Shown here one piece after another: positions 44,136-53,552 of a stretch of 64,000 nucleotides of DNA. The number at the start of each line of letters is the position of its first letter. Position 1 is the stretch's first letter. The notes under the pieces were generated by a model. The model did not search any database, was not told where the DNA came from, and saw only the letters and a program-made list of their open reading frames with translations. A program made the position numbers and the translations under genes. Source of the stretch: Falsiruegeria litorea R37 (lineage in GTDB: Bacteria; Pseudomonadota; Alphaproteobacteria; Rhodobacterales; Rhodobacteraceae). The DNA lies in NCBI RefSeq assembly GCF_900172225.1, contig NZ_FWFO01000001.1:310001-374000 (forward strand), in the 5' to 3' direction.

Positions 44136-45464
44136 ATGGGTGATCTGTTCGATACAGGCACAGAAACGGACGCCAAGCCTGAGGCCGAAGCCGACCGGCA
44201 CCGGCCCTTGGCAGATCGGTTGCGCCCGCAGTCCTTGGCCGAGGTGATCGGGCAGCAGCAGGTTTTGGGGCCTGATGCACCGCTTGGCGTCATGCTGGCC
44301 TCGGGCAGTTTGTCGAGCTTGATCTTCTGGGGGCCGCCGGGAGTGGGCAAGACCACCATTGCGCGATTGCTGGCGGATGAAAGCGACCTGCACTTCGTAC
44401 AGATCAGTGCCATTTTCACCGGTGTACCCGACCTGAAAAAAGTGTTTGAGGCGGCCAAGATACGACGTCAGAACGGGCAGGGGACGTTGCTGTTCGTCGA
44501 TGAGATCCACCGCTTCAACAAAGCGCAGCAGGACGGGTTTCTGCCGCATATGGAGGATGGCACCATCCTGCTGGTGGGGGCGACCACGGAAAACCCCTCG
44601 TTCGAATTGAACGCCGCTGTTCTAAGCCGCGCGCAGGTCATGGTGCTGGAACGTCTGGGCAAGGCGGATCTGGAGGCGCTGACTAAGCGCGCCGAGGCCG
44701 AGTTGGGACAAGACTTGCCGTTGCTCCCCCCGGCGCGATCAGCGTTGCAAGACATGGCGGACGGGGATGGGCGCGCTTTGCTCAACCTGATTGAACAGGT
44801 GGCCGCGTGGAAGGTGGACGCCGATCTGGACACGGACGCCCTGTCCACACGTCTGATGCGTCGCGCCACCAAATACGACAAGTCGGGCGAAGAGCACTAC
44901 AACCTGATTTCCGCCTTACACAAATCGGTACGTGGCTCGGACCCGGATGCTGCGCTTTATTGGTTCGCCCGGATGCTGACCGGGGGCGAGGATCCGCGCT
45001 ATCTGGCGCGACGGATCACGCGGATGGCGGTCGAAGACATCGGGCTAGCCGACCCGCAGGCACAGACCCATTGCCTGCATGCCTGGGAAGTGTACGAGCG
45101 CCTGGGCAGCCCCGAAGGCGAGCTGGCCCTGGCACAGGCCGTGGTTTACCTGGCGCTCGCGCCGAAATCGAACGGGGCTTACGTGGGCTACAAGGCCGCC
45201 ATGCGGCTGGCCAAGAAATCGGGGTCGGAACCGCCGCCGAAACACATCCTGAACGCGCCTACGTCGCTGATGAAGGAGCAAGGTTATGGCGCGGGTTATG
45301 ATTATGACCACGATGCCGAGGATGGGTTTTCGGGGCAGAACTATTTCCCCGATGGGATGGAACGGCCCGAGCTTTATCAACCGGTCGAGCGCGGGTTCGA
45401 GCGCGAGTTGAAGAAGCGGCTGGATTACTTTGCCAAGCTGCGCGCACAGCGCAATGCGGATTGA
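44136..45464 (+). CDS. rarA: Replication-associated recombination protein A (AAA+ ATPase)
   Basis: A 442-residue AAA+ ATPase of the RarA/MgsA family (related to eukaryotic Mgs1/WRNIP1), acting at stalled replication forks. The N-terminus has RPLADRLRPQSLAEVIGQQQ (20 residues), Walker A GPPGVGKTT at residues 66-74, and Walker B LLFVDEIHRFNKAQQD. The C-terminal part with HYNLISALHKSVRGSDPDAA (20 residues) is the tetramerisation domain. It is tightly packed between the protease gene and crcB. Confidence 0.93.
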   Translation: MGDLFDTGTETDAKPEAEADRHRPLADRLRPQSLAEVIGQQQVLGPDAPLGVMLASGSLSSLIFWGPPGVGKTTIARLLADESDLHFVQISAIFTGVPDLKKVFEAAKIRRQNGQGTLLFVDEIHRFNKAQQDGFLPHMEDGTILLVGATTENPSFELNAAVLSRAQVMVLERLGKADLEALTKRAEAELGQDLPLLPPARSALQDMADGDGRALLNLIEQVAAWKVDADLDTDALSTRLMRRATKYDKSGEEHYNLISALHKSVRGSDPDAALYWFARMLTGGEDPRYLARRITRMAVEDIGLADPQAQTHCLHAWEVYERLGSPEGELALAQAVVYLALAPKSNGAYVGYKAAMRLAKKSGSEPPPKHILNAPTSLMKEQGYGAGYDYDHDAEDGFSGQNYFPDGMERPELYQPVERGFERELKKRLDYFAKLRAQRNAD

Positions 45465-45511
45465 CGCCAGCAAAACTTGACATCCCCTGCAGGGCGGGCC
45501 AAGGGAGCCCC

Positions 45512-45892
45512 ATGTTTTCTTCGGTTCTACATGTGGCGCTTGGCGGCGCGATCGGGGCGTCGCTCCGGTATCTGACGGGCGTGGGCGTTCTGCGGACGTT
45601 TGGCCATCAGGAGTTTCCAATCGCCATTCTGACGGTGAACGTCATCGGATCGTTCCTTATGGGCGTGTTTGTGGTGACTGCCGCGCACAAGGGGCTGACG
45701 CATCTCAACCCGTTGGTGGCAACTGGGATCATGGGCGGGTTCACGACGTTCTCGGCGTTTTCGCTGGAAGCCGTGAACCTCTACGAACGCGGAGATTTGG
45801 GCCAGGCGGCGCTGTATGTGGCGTTGTCGGTGGGCCTGTCGATTGCGGCACTGATGTTGGGCCTGGTGTTGGCCAGAGGAGTATGGGCATGA
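45512..45892 (+). CDS. crcB: Fluoride ion channel CrcB/Fluc
   Basis: A 126-residue membrane protein with four helices that exports fluoride as a dual-topology dimer. GGAIGASLRYLTG and GFTTFSAFSLE (with the conserved TTFS pore residues) are present. ATG 45512 follows AAGGGAG; the longer frame from 45461 is rejected. No fluoride riboswitch is visible in the short upstream gap, which fits expression within the operon. The pseudouridine synthase start overlaps its stop (ATGA). Confidence 0.92.
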   Translation: MFSSVLHVALGGAIGASLRYLTGVGVLRTFGHQEFPIAILTVNVIGSFLMGVFVVTAAHKGLTHLNPLVATGIMGGFTTFSAFSLEAVNLYERGDLGQAALYVALSVGLSIAALMLGLVLARGVWA

Positions 45893-46932
45893 GCGGAGTA
45901 CAGATGATCACAGTGGCCGAAGGTGACGGCGATCAGCGCATTGACCGCTGGCTGCGCCGCCTGTTTCCGCATGTGAGCCAGGGCCGTATCGAAAAGATGT
46001 GCCGCAAAGGCGAGTTGCGGATTGACGGTGGCCGGGTCAAGGCATCGAGCCGGGTTGAGGTTGGGCAAGTGGTACGCATTCCTCCGTTGCCTGCGACGGA
46101 CCAGAAACCGGCCGAACATCGCCCCCGGATCAAAGAGGCAGACGCGCGCATGATCCAGGATTGCGTGATCTACCGCGATGACCATGTGATTGCCTTGAAC
46201 AAACCCGCGGGGCTGCCGGTGCAGGGTGGTAGTGGACAGACAAAGCACGTGGATGGCTTGGCCGAGGCGTTGCGCTTTGGTCTGGATGAAAACCCGCGTC
46301 TGGTGCACCGGTTGGACAAGGACACATCTGGCGTTCTGGTCATGGCCCGCACCCGCGAGGCCGCCAAGGGGCTGACCGCAGCCTTTCGCCACCGCAACAC
46401 GCACAAGATCTATTGGGCTTTGGTGGCCGGTGTTCCGACCCCCTACTTGGGTGAGATCAAGACGGGCCTGGTCAAGGCACCAGGCCATGGCAAGCAGGGT
46501 GAGGGTGAAAAGATGATCCCGATCCATTCGCACGACGTGGATGACACGCCGGGCGCCAAGCGTGCGCATACGCTTTATGCCACGCTCTACCGCGTGGCCA
46601 GCCGCGCGTCTTGGGTGGCGATGGAACCTGTAACGGGCCGTACCCATCAGCTGCGGGCGCATATGGCTGGCATGGGCCACCCGATCATTGGCGACGGCAA
46701 ATACGGCGGTTCGGGTCAGGAAAATCTGGGCGACGGCTGGGGCGCGCAATTGGGTGGGATCATCAGCAAGAAGCTGCATTTGCATGCACGTACCTTGAGC
46801 TTTGAGCATCCGATCACGCGCAAGCCGATCACTGTCACGGCCAAACTGCCTCAGCACATGAAAGAAAGCTGGGATACGCTCGGCTGGACCGAGGATCTGG
46901 CGGCGGACGACCCGTTCGAGGAACTGCGATGA
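45889..46932 (+). CDS. RluC/RluD-family 23S rRNA pseudouridine synthase
   Basis: A 347-residue enzyme. It has an N-terminal S4 RNA-binding domain (DQRIDRWLRRLFPHVSQGRI, 20 residues) and the RluA-type catalytic domain with HRLDKDTSG; Asp143 is the catalytic nucleophile. GRTHQLRAHMAGMGHPIIGD (20 residues) is the second family motif. ATG 45889 is used because it overlaps the crcB stop and AGGAG lies 7 bases upstream; ATG 45883 is also possible. It is most like RluC (positions 955, 2504 and 2580 in E. coli), but the exact target is not certain. Confidence 0.88.
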   Translation: MSGVQMITVAEGDGDQRIDRWLRRLFPHVSQGRIEKMCRKGELRIDGGRVKASSRVEVGQVVRIPPLPATDQKPAEHRPRIKEADARMIQDCVIYRDDHVIALNKPAGLPVQGGSGQTKHVDGLAEALRFGLDENPRLVHRLDKDTSGVLVMARTREAAKGLTAAFRHRNTHKIYWALVAGVPTPYLGEIKTGLVKAPGHGKQGEGEKMIPIHSHDVDDTPGAKRAHTLYATLYRVASRASWVAMEPVTGRTHQLRAHMAGMGHPIIGDGKYGGSGQENLGDGWGAQLGGIISKKLHLHARTLSFEHPITRKPITVTAKLPQHMKESWDTLGWTEDLAADDPFEELR

Positions 46933-47600
46933 CCGCGGATCTGCGGCTGATCCTCTTTGATGTGGATGGCACTTTGGTCGACAGCCAGGCGGCGATTGTC
47001 GGGTCGATGACGGCTGCCTTTGACAAGGCTGGCCTGACGGTGCCCGCACGGCAGACGATCTTGTCCATCGTTGGTTTGTCTCTGCCTCAGGCGATGGAAC
47101 GGCTGGCACCCGAGCAGGATGGGGGCGTTCGGGCCCAATTGGTGCAAGGCTACAAAGACAGCTACCGCGACCAGCGACTGGCGCAAGGGGCGGCGCATTC
47201 GCCGCTTTACCCGGGCGCGATGGAGATGCTTGAGGTACTGCATGCGGTGCCCGAGAACCTGTTGGGTGTTGCGACCGGAAAGTCCAAACGCGGTCTTGAT
47301 GGGTTGATCGAGGCGCACGGGATGGAACGCTTGTTCGTGACGCGGCAGGTCGCTGATTTTCATCCGTCGAAACCACATCCTTCGATGATCCATGCCGCGA
47401 TGGATGAGGCGGGGGTTGAGCCCGCAAATTGCGTGATGATCGGCGACACCAGTTTTGACATGGATATGGCTGCTGCCGCTGGCGTAGCCGGGATTGGGGT
47501 CAGCTGGGGCTATCACAAGCCATCGGCGCTGGCCTCGGCACACACCATCATTGATACATTCGACCAATTGCCTGACGCGTTGGCGCAAATCTGGACCTGA
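46929..47600 (+). CDS. HAD-family hydrolase (phosphoglycolate phosphatase-like)
   Basis: A 223-residue cytosolic phosphatase. Motif I is FDVDGTLVDS (Asp11 nucleophile, Asp13 acid/base); motif II is around GVATGKS; motif III/IV is HPSKPHP with GDTSFDMDMA. A helical cap (subclass C1) lies between motifs I and II, as in Gph and PgmB-type enzymes. The substrate cannot be read from sequence. The start overlaps the upstream stop (ATGA), and the ATP12 gene starts 3 bases after its end. Confidence 0.85.
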   Translation: MTADLRLILFDVDGTLVDSQAAIVGSMTAAFDKAGLTVPARQTILSIVGLSLPQAMERLAPEQDGGVRAQLVQGYKDSYRDQRLAQGAAHSPLYPGAMEMLEVLHAVPENLLGVATGKSKRGLDGLIEAHGMERLFVTRQVADFHPSKPHPSMIHAAMDEAGVEPANCVMIGDTSFDMDMAAAAGVAGIGVSWGYHKPSALASAHTIIDTFDQLPDALAQIWT

Positions 47601-47603
47601 GAC

Positions 47604-48311
47604 ATGAGCGAGTGGAAACCCAAACGGTTTTGGACCAACAGCACCGTAGTCGAGGCAGACGGTGGATTCACTGTCGAATTGGACGGCCGCAGGGTGAAGA
47701 CACCGGCCAAGGCCGGGCTGATCGTTCCAACCCAAGCCATGGCCCAAGCCATCGCTGAAGAATGGGACGCGCAAGAGGGCGAGGTGGATCCAGCCACCAT
47801 GCCATTCACCCGATCGGCCAATGCCGCCATCGACAAGGTTCGTATTCAACACGCCGAAGTGGCCGACATGTTGGCCGCTTATGGCGATTCGGATTTGCTG
47901 TGTTATCGCGCCTCCCACCCGCAGGAATTGGTGAACCGGCAGGACGAACAATGGTCTCCGGCGTTGGATTGGGCAGCAGAAAATCTGGGCGCGCGTCTGA
48001 AACCGGTCTTTGGGGTGGTGCATGAACCACAATCGCGTGAGGTTCTGGATGTTTTGTCGCCCCAGGTTCACGCTTTGGGGGCGTTCCACTTGGCGGCCTT
48101 TCATGACCTTGTCAGCCTGTCTGGGTCTTTGATCTTGGGATTCGCGGCTGCCAGAAATTGGCGTGAAGCGGACGAGATTTGGCGCATTTCGCGTGTAGAC
48201 GAGCTGTGGCAAGAGGAGCAATGGGGCGCCGACGACGAAGCCAGCGAACACGCAGAGATAAAGCGGCAGTCCTTTTTACACGCAAAACGGTTCTTTGACG
48301 TATCGGGTTGA
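47604..48311 (+). CDS. ATP12-family F1-ATPase assembly chaperone
   Basis: A 235-residue protein of the ATP12 family, the alphaproteobacterial counterpart of the mitochondrial chaperone that binds the F1 alpha subunit. MSEWKPKRFWTNSTVVEADG (20 residues), FTVELDGRRVKTPAKAGLIV (20 residues), and the block DLLCYRASHPQELVNRQDEQ (20 residues) with WSPALDW are diagnostic. The gene ends the protease-rarA-crcB-rlu-HAD run. It is far from any atp genes here. Confidence 0.9.
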   Translation: MSEWKPKRFWTNSTVVEADGGFTVELDGRRVKTPAKAGLIVPTQAMAQAIAEEWDAQEGEVDPATMPFTRSANAAIDKVRIQHAEVADMLAAYGDSDLLCYRASHPQELVNRQDEQWSPALDWAAENLGARLKPVFGVVHEPQSREVLDVLSPQVHALGAFHLAAFHDLVSLSGSLILGFAAARNWREADEIWRISRVDELWQEEQWGADDEASEHAEIKRQSFLHAKRFFDVSG

Positions 48312-48521
48312 TCCTTTGCATCACAGCTGAATCAGGTGACCCAGGGTAAACCGGACCTGTCAGATCATTGATTTCTATGATCCTACCCTTGACGTTTTGT
48401 GATGATTGCGCCCAAACTTGGCCCCACTAAAGGGGAGATCCCTTTTTGGTAAACGTTCCGGCAAAAACTCATGCCGGTCGAACCGCTCCACAAAGGGGTG
48501 GAAAATCAGGAAGAGGTAAAA

Positions 48522-49538
48522 ATGAAAAAAACCGTATTTTTGGGCGCGTTCACCGTCGCCGGTCTGGCAGCAGCAGCTGCAGCAGCGGGCACGATGGATG
48601 ACGTCAAGGCACGCGGCAAGCTGAACTGTGGTGTGACCACAGGTCTGGTTGGCTTTGCGGCGCCGGATGCAAATGGGGAATGGAAAGGTTTTGACGTGGC
48701 TGTGTGCCGCGCCGTTGCGGCCGCTGTTCTGGGTGATGCCAGCGCAGTCGAGTTCGTGCCGACCACCGGTAAGACACGCTTTACTGCGTTGGCTTCGGGT
48801 GAGATCGACATGCTGGCTCGTAACACCACATGGACCTTCTCGCGCGACGTTGACCTGAAGTTCGAATTCACCGGCGTGAACTATTACGACGGTCAGGGCT
48901 TCATGGTTCCCAAGGAACTGGGCGTTTCGTCGGCCAAGGAACTGGACGGCGCGACCGTCTGCATCCAGACCGGCACCACCACCGAGCTGAACCTGGCGGA
49001 TTTCTTCCGCTCGAACAACATCAGCTACGAGCCGGTTCCGATCGAAACAAACGCCGAAGCGCAGCAGCAGTACCTGGCTGGCGCCTGTGACGTCTACACC
49101 ACCGACGCCTCGGGTCTGGCCGCGACACGTGCGACCTTCGAGAACCCCGGTGACCACGTTCTGCTGCCCGAGATCATCTCGAAAGAGCCTCTGGGTCCGC
49201 TGGTTCGTCACGGCGACCACGAGTGGGGCGACGTTGTTCGCTGGACTCTGAACGCGCTGATCTCGGCCGAAGAGCTGGGCATCACCTCGGCCAACATCGG
49301 CGAGATGTCGGCAGGCACCAACAACCCGGAAATCAACCGTATCCTGGGCACCGAAGGTACCCTGGGCGAGATGCTGGGTCTGGACGCTGAATGGTCCAAG
49401 CGCGCCATCGCAGCCGGTGGCAACTATGGTGAGATCTTTGCTCAGAACATCGGCGAAGAAACCCCGATCGGTCTGGCACGCGGCCTGAACGCTCAGTGGA
49501 CCGAAGGCGGCCTGCTGTACTCGCCGCCGTTCCGCTAA
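48522..49538 (+). CDS. bztA: Glutamate/glutamine/aspartate/asparagine-binding protein BztA
   Basis: A 338-residue periplasmic binding protein. The Sec signal peptide (KKTVFLGAFTVAGLAAAAAA, 20 residues) is followed by MDDVKARGKLNCGVTTGLVG (20 residues), as in AapJ/BztA. ATG 48522 follows AGGAAGAGG; the frame from 48471 is too long. The bztABCD order is that of the Rhodobacter Bzt system for acidic amino acids and their amides. A palindromic hairpin separates it from bztB, a common way to make more binding protein than permease. Confidence 0.92.
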   Translation: MKKTVFLGAFTVAGLAAAAAAAGTMDDVKARGKLNCGVTTGLVGFAAPDANGEWKGFDVAVCRAVAAAVLGDASAVEFVPTTGKTRFTALASGEIDMLARNTTWTFSRDVDLKFEFTGVNYYDGQGFMVPKELGVSSAKELDGATVCIQTGTTTELNLADFFRSNNISYEPVPIETNAEAQQQYLAGACDVYTTDASGLAATRATFENPGDHVLLPEIISKEPLGPLVRHGDHEWGDVVRWTLNALISAEELGITSANIGEMSAGTNNPEINRILGTEGTLGEMLGLDAEWSKRAIAAGGNYGEIFAQNIGEETPIGLARGLNAQWTEGGLLYSPPFR

Positions 49539-49552
49539 TACGCCAAACGAAA

Positions 49553-49574
49553 GGGCGCGAGAATTCTCGCGCCC
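49553..49574. terminator. Perfect 22-nt palindrome between bztA and bztB
   Basis: GGGCGCGAGAA (49553-49563) is followed directly by its exact complement TTCTCGCGCCC (49564-49574), then TCTTCG. As RNA it is a very stable stem without a long T-run, so it probably acts as a partial terminator or a 3'-end stabiliser for bztA mRNA. Confidence 0.65.
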
Positions 49575-49667
49575 TCTTCGTATCCACTATAACGCTGCGG
49601 ACTGTTGCGGAGCGGGGTCAACCCCGACGGGACCAACGGTAACCGCAAGCCACGGGGACCCCACAAC

Positions 49668-50900
49668 ATGTCAACTTTGACCGACCCACCTAATGCTGGT
49701 TTTCGGTTGTCCATGCTATTCAACGATACCCGGTATCGTTCACTGACATTCCAGGTGATTGCAGCCATCGTATTGGCGCTGTGCATCTGGTATCTGGGCA
49801 ACAATCTTATCCAGAACCTGCGCGCCGCAGGTCTGAACATTTCCTACAGTTTCCTCGGCGATCCCGCCGGATATGACATCAACCAGCGTCTGGTTGAGTA
49901 CGATAGCCAATCTTCGCACGCCCGCGCCGCACTTGTTGGTGTTCTCAACACGCTGCTGGTTGCCTTTTTGGCCTGTATAACTGCGACCGTCTTTGGCGTG
50001 ATCGCTGGTGTTCTGCGCCTGTCCAACAACTGGCTGGTGTCCAAGTTGATGGCTGTTTACGTTGAGATCTTCCGGAATATTCCCGTGCTGATCTGGATCA
50101 TCATCATCTTCACGATCATGACGGCGGTGATGCCTGGGCCGCGCGCATTCCGTGGCGACAATGCGACCTCCAGCATGGTTCTGGACCTATTTGCATTCAC
50201 CAACCGCGGCGTCTATGTCCCGATGCCCTGGTTTGAAAGCGGGCTCTTTGCCTCTGCATTCATGAACTGGATGGCGGTTCTTGCGGGACTGGTTGCATCG
50301 TGGTTCGTGTCGGGCCGTGTCACCAACTGGGCCAACCTCAAGCAGGAAGAAACGGGCGAACGCCCAAAAACCTTGCTGATTAAGCTGGCGATCTGGTTTG
50401 TTCCCTTTGCTCTGCTGATGCTCATCATGGGGTTGAGCTGGGAAGTGCCTGCGCTCAAGGGGTTCAACTTTAAAGGTGGAATCAAGATCGGCGGTCCGCT
50501 GATTGCTTTGTGGTTCGCTTTGTCGATCTACACCGGTGCCTTCATCGCGGAGAATGTCCGCGCAGGTATTCAGGCGATCTCGAAAGGTCAGACCGAAGCT
50601 GCGGCCGCCCTTGGCTTGCGCCAGGGTCGGATTATGAACCTGGTCGTACTGCCTCAGGCCCTGCGGGTGATCATCCCGCCGTTGATTTCGCAGTATCTGA
50701 ACATCACCAAAAACTCATCACTGGCGATTGCGGTGGGGTATGCGGACATCACGGCGACCTTGGGCGGCATCACGCTGAACCAGACGGGTCGCGCGATCGA
50801 ATGCGTCCTGCTGTTGATGCTGTTCTATCTGACGGCATCGCTGACGATCTCGACGGTGATGAACATCTACAACTCCTCCGTCAAGCTGAAGGAGCGCTGA
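49668..50900 (+). CDS. bztB: Amino-acid ABC transporter permease BztB
   Basis: A 410-residue inner-membrane permease of the HisMQ type. It is longer than usual polar amino-acid permeases because of a large insert between the first and later helices, as in AapQ/BztB. The EAA loop (GQTEAAAALGLRQGRIMNLV, 20 residues) contacts the ATPase. ATG 49668 gives MSTLTDPPNAGFRLSMLFND (20 residues). bztC follows after 3 bases. Confidence 0.92.
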   Translation: MSTLTDPPNAGFRLSMLFNDTRYRSLTFQVIAAIVLALCIWYLGNNLIQNLRAAGLNISYSFLGDPAGYDINQRLVEYDSQSSHARAALVGVLNTLLVAFLACITATVFGVIAGVLRLSNNWLVSKLMAVYVEIFRNIPVLIWIIIIFTIMTAVMPGPRAFRGDNATSSMVLDLFAFTNRGVYVPMPWFESGLFASAFMNWMAVLAGLVASWFVSGRVTNWANLKQEETGERPKTLLIKLAIWFVPFALLMLIMGLSWEVPALKGFNFKGGIKIGGPLIALWFALSIYTGAFIAENVRAGIQAISKGQTEAAAALGLRQGRIMNLVVLPQALRVIIPPLISQYLNITKNSSLAIAVGYADITATLGGITLNQTGRAIECVLLLMLFYLTASLTISTVMNIYNSSVKLKER

Positions 50901-50903
50901 GCC

Positions 50904-52202
50904 ATGGCTGATCAAACAACCAACTCCATCGCTTTTGTGGCTGACGGGAACATCCCTGAATCGCCACCACCGGCGAACGAAACAGGTGTGGTCAAATGGC
51001 TGCGCGATAACCTGTTCTCGAACGTCACAAACTCGGTCCTGACCATCGTTTCGCTCTACGTGATCTACCTGCTGCTCGCCAGCACGATGCCGTGGATGTT
51101 GAACGGTGTCTGGAATGCGTCCTCCCTGGCGGAATGTCGTGAGATCCTGGCCGGAAAATCGGGCGCCTGTTTTGCAGTTCTGACGGAACGCTGGCATCAG
51201 CTCCTTTATGGGTTCAAGTACCCCGCTGACGCCTATTGGCGACCGAACGTAGCCTTTGTGCTGCTGCTTGTGGCCATTGCACCGGTTCTGTTCTTTGACC
51301 TGCCGCGCAAGCTTTTGCTGTTCACCGCTGTATACCCCTTCCTGGCCTTCTGGTTGATCTGGGGGGGAACCATCCTGGCACCGTTGGTGGCTCTGGTTGG
51401 TTTCGTAGCAGCTGCTTATGTGTTCCAAACCTTCGGCCGCAGCAGTTTTGCCGTGGGGTTCTTTGGCGCAGTTGCCGCAGCTTTTGCTGTCTGGCTGATC
51501 GGCGGGGCTCTGATCCCCGAGGGCGCATCGGAAAACGCGATGCTTTCGGCCGTTCCAAGCCGGGACCTTGGCGGTTACATGCTGAACATGATGCTGGGCG
51601 TGACATGTGTGTCGCTGTCCCTGCCTCTGGGCATCGTGCTGGCCCTGGGTCGTCAGTCGAGCATGCCGCTGATCAAGTGGATCTGTGTCATCTTCATCGA
51701 GTTCGTGCGCGGCGTGCCTCTGATCACGCTGCTGTTCGTGGCTTCGGTGATGCTGGCGTACTTCTTCCCGCCGGAAAGCACGGTCGACCTGTTCCTGCGT
51801 GTGGTGATCATGATCACCATGTTCTCGGCAGCCTATATCGCCGAGGTGATCCGTGGTGGTCTCGCAGCCTTGCCCCGTGGGCAGTATGAGGCCGCAGACA
51901 GCCTTGGTCTGGACTACCCGCAGGCCATGCGACTGATCATCCTGCCGCAGGCAATGAAGATCTCGATCCCGGGCATCGTGAACGTGGCTGTGGGGCTGTT
52001 CAAGGACACCACACTGGTTTCGGTCATCTCGATGTTCGATCTGGTCGGCATGATCCGTGGTCCCATCCTGGCGTCTACCGAATGGAACGGCGTCTACTGG
52101 GAGCTTTTGGGCTTTGCCGCACTTGTCTTCTTTGTCGTCTGCTACGGCATCTCTCAATACTCACAGTGGCTCGAGCGTCGTCTCGCCACCGACCACCATT
52201 AA
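50904..52202 (+). CDS. bztC: Amino-acid ABC transporter permease BztC
   Basis: A 432-residue inner-membrane permease paired with BztB. The N-terminus has several extra hydrophobic segments and the C-terminal half is the standard permease domain with the EAA loop GQYEAADSLGLDYPQAMRLI (20 residues). The expected proline of PQAMKISIPGIVN is present. It begins 3 bases after bztB and ends 12 bases before bztD, with AAGGAG before the latter. Confidence 0.92.
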   Translation: MADQTTNSIAFVADGNIPESPPPANETGVVKWLRDNLFSNVTNSVLTIVSLYVIYLLLASTMPWMLNGVWNASSLAECREILAGKSGACFAVLTERWHQLLYGFKYPADAYWRPNVAFVLLLVAIAPVLFFDLPRKLLLFTAVYPFLAFWLIWGGTILAPLVALVGFVAAAYVFQTFGRSSFAVGFFGAVAAAFAVWLIGGALIPEGASENAMLSAVPSRDLGGYMLNMMLGVTCVSLSLPLGIVLALGRQSSMPLIKWICVIFIEFVRGVPLITLLFVASVMLAYFFPPESTVDLFLRVVIMITMFSAAYIAEVIRGGLAALPRGQYEAADSLGLDYPQAMRLIILPQAMKISIPGIVNVAVGLFKDTTLVSVISMFDLVGMIRGPILASTEWNGVYWELLGFAALVFFVVCYGISQYSQWLERRLATDHH

Positions 52203-52214
52203 GGAGTTCAAACT

Positions 52215-53006
52215 ATGTCTGAACTTATGTCTGACCGCGAAATCGATCGCTCGAAAATGCAGGTGAGCGACGAGGTCGCCATCGAGATCAACAACATGAA
52301 CAAGTGGTACGGGTCCTTTCACGTGCTGCGCGACATCAACCTAACCGTCAATCAGGGCGAGCGGATTGTTATCGCGGGCCCGTCGGGTTCGGGCAAGTCC
52401 ACCCTGATCCGCTGCCTCAATGCGCTGGAGGAACACCAGCAGGGCAAGATCGTGGTGGATGGTACCGAACTGTCGAATGACCTCAAAAACATCGACAAGA
52501 TCCGGTCCGAAGTTGGGATGGTGTTCCAGCACTTCAACCTGTTTCCGCATCTGACGATCCTGGAAAACTGCACGCTGGCCCCGATCTGGGTGCGCAAAAC
52601 GCCCAAGAAAGAGGCCGAAGAGCGCGCGATGCATTTCCTGGAAAAGGTCAAGATCCCCGAGCAGGCGGACAAGTATCCAGGCATGCTTTCGGGTGGTCAG
52701 CAGCAGCGTGTGGCGATTGCCCGCTCGCTTTGCATGATGCCGCGGATCATGCTGTTTGATGAGCCGACGTCTGCGTTGGACCCTGAGATGATCAAAGAGG
52801 TGCTCGACACCATGATCGAGCTGGCCGAAGAAGGCATGACCATGCTCTGCGTGACACACGAGATGGGTTTTGCCCGTCAGGTGGCGAACCGCGTGATCTT
52901 TATGGATGCCGGCCAGATCGTGGAACAAAACGAGCCCGAAGAGTTCTTCAACAACCCACAATCGGACCGGACCAAGCTGTTCCTCAGCCAGATTTTGGGT
53001 CACTGA
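52215..53006 (+). CDS. bztD: Amino-acid ABC transporter ATP-binding protein BztD
   Basis: A 263-residue ATPase. Walker [10 protein letters not shown], the Q-loop [11 protein letters not shown], signature LSGGQQQR, Walker [14 protein letters not shown] and the switch His in CVTHEM are intact. It powers BztBC. The gene closes the operon with a strong, probably bidirectional terminator shared with the convergent sixA-like gene. Confidence 0.95.
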   Translation: MSELMSDREIDRSKMQVSDEVAIEINNMNKWYGSFHVLRDINLTVNQGERIVIAGPSGSGKSTLIRCLNALEEHQQGKIVVDGTELSNDLKNIDKIRSEVGMVFQHFNLFPHLTILENCTLAPIWVRKTPKKEAEERAMHFLEKVKIPEQADKYPGMLSGGQQQRVAIARSLCMMPRIMLFDEPTSALDPEMIKEVLDTMIELAEEGMTMLCVTHEMGFARQVANRVIFMDAGQIVEQNEPEEFFNNPQSDRTKLFLSQILGH

Positions 53007-53027
53007 GGTCGGGTCAATCAGAACGCG

Positions 53028-53056
53028 AAAGGGCGGGGATTTCCCCGCCCTTTTTT
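53028..53056. terminator. Bidirectional terminator between bztD and the sixA-like gene
   Basis: AAAGGGCGGGGA (53028-53039) pairs with TCCCCGCCCTTT (53042-53053), with TTT beyond it and an A-run on the other side. It serves both convergent units. Confidence 0.9.
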
Positions 53057-53552
53057 ATTCCAGCAACTGACGTGGCAGGATGAAGTCCTGCACCAGCCCA
53101 CTGTGCCAATCGACCTCGTCCCATTTGGGGGCACTAAAGGTGATCACTGTGGTGGCGCAGGTCGGATAGTCATGGAACCGCTCGGCATGCGGCGGTGCCT
53201 GTACAATCTGGCTCGCAAACTCGGCCATGCCAGGGTTGTGCCCAAGCAATAGCACGGTTTGCCCGGTTGCATGGTTCAACTCGTTCAGGATCTGCTGAGC
53301 AGAGGCATGATACAAGTCATCGGTAAAGGTGGTCGAGCGCGCGGTCAGCGCCATACGTTGATACGTCTCGCGCGTGCGTTGCGACGACGAACTGAGCACC
53401 TGATCCGGCAGCAACCCCTGTTTCTTGAGCCAGATCCCCATGGCCTCGGCCGAGGCGCGACCCCTTTTGTTCAGAGGGCGAGCATGGTCCGGCAGACCCG
53501 GATCGCCCCAGCTTGATTTTGCGTGTCGCGTCAGGATCAAGGTCAAGGTCAT
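53055..53552 (-). CDS. SixA-like histidine phosphatase
   Basis: A 165-residue branch-2-like histidine phosphatase. The catalytic motif is LILTRHAKSSW (Arg-His pair), with LNKRGRASAEAMGIWLKKQG (20 residues) and the second histidine in LLLGHNPGM. E. coli SixA dephosphorylates the phosphocarrier NPr; whether this protein does so is unknown. ATG 53552 overlaps the upstream stop by 4 bases; the longer frame to 53693 lies inside the neighbour and is rejected. Confidence 0.85.
   Translation of the reverse strand: MTLTLILTRHAKSSWGDPGLPDHARPLNKRGRASAEAMGIWLKKQGLLPDQVLSSSSQRTRETYQRMALTARSTTFTDDLYHASAQQILNELNHATGQTVLLLGHNPGMAEFASQIVQAPPHAERFHDYPTCATTVITFSAPKWDEVDWHSGLVQDFILPRQLLE

Noticed and set aside
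45465-45511. Fluoride riboswitch before crcB
   Set aside because: The gap is too short and lacks the conserved pseudoknot pattern.
48458-48477. Hairpin CCGGCA/TGCCGG before bztA as a terminator or operator
   Set aside because: Only six base pairs, no T-run, and no match to a known site; too weak to call.
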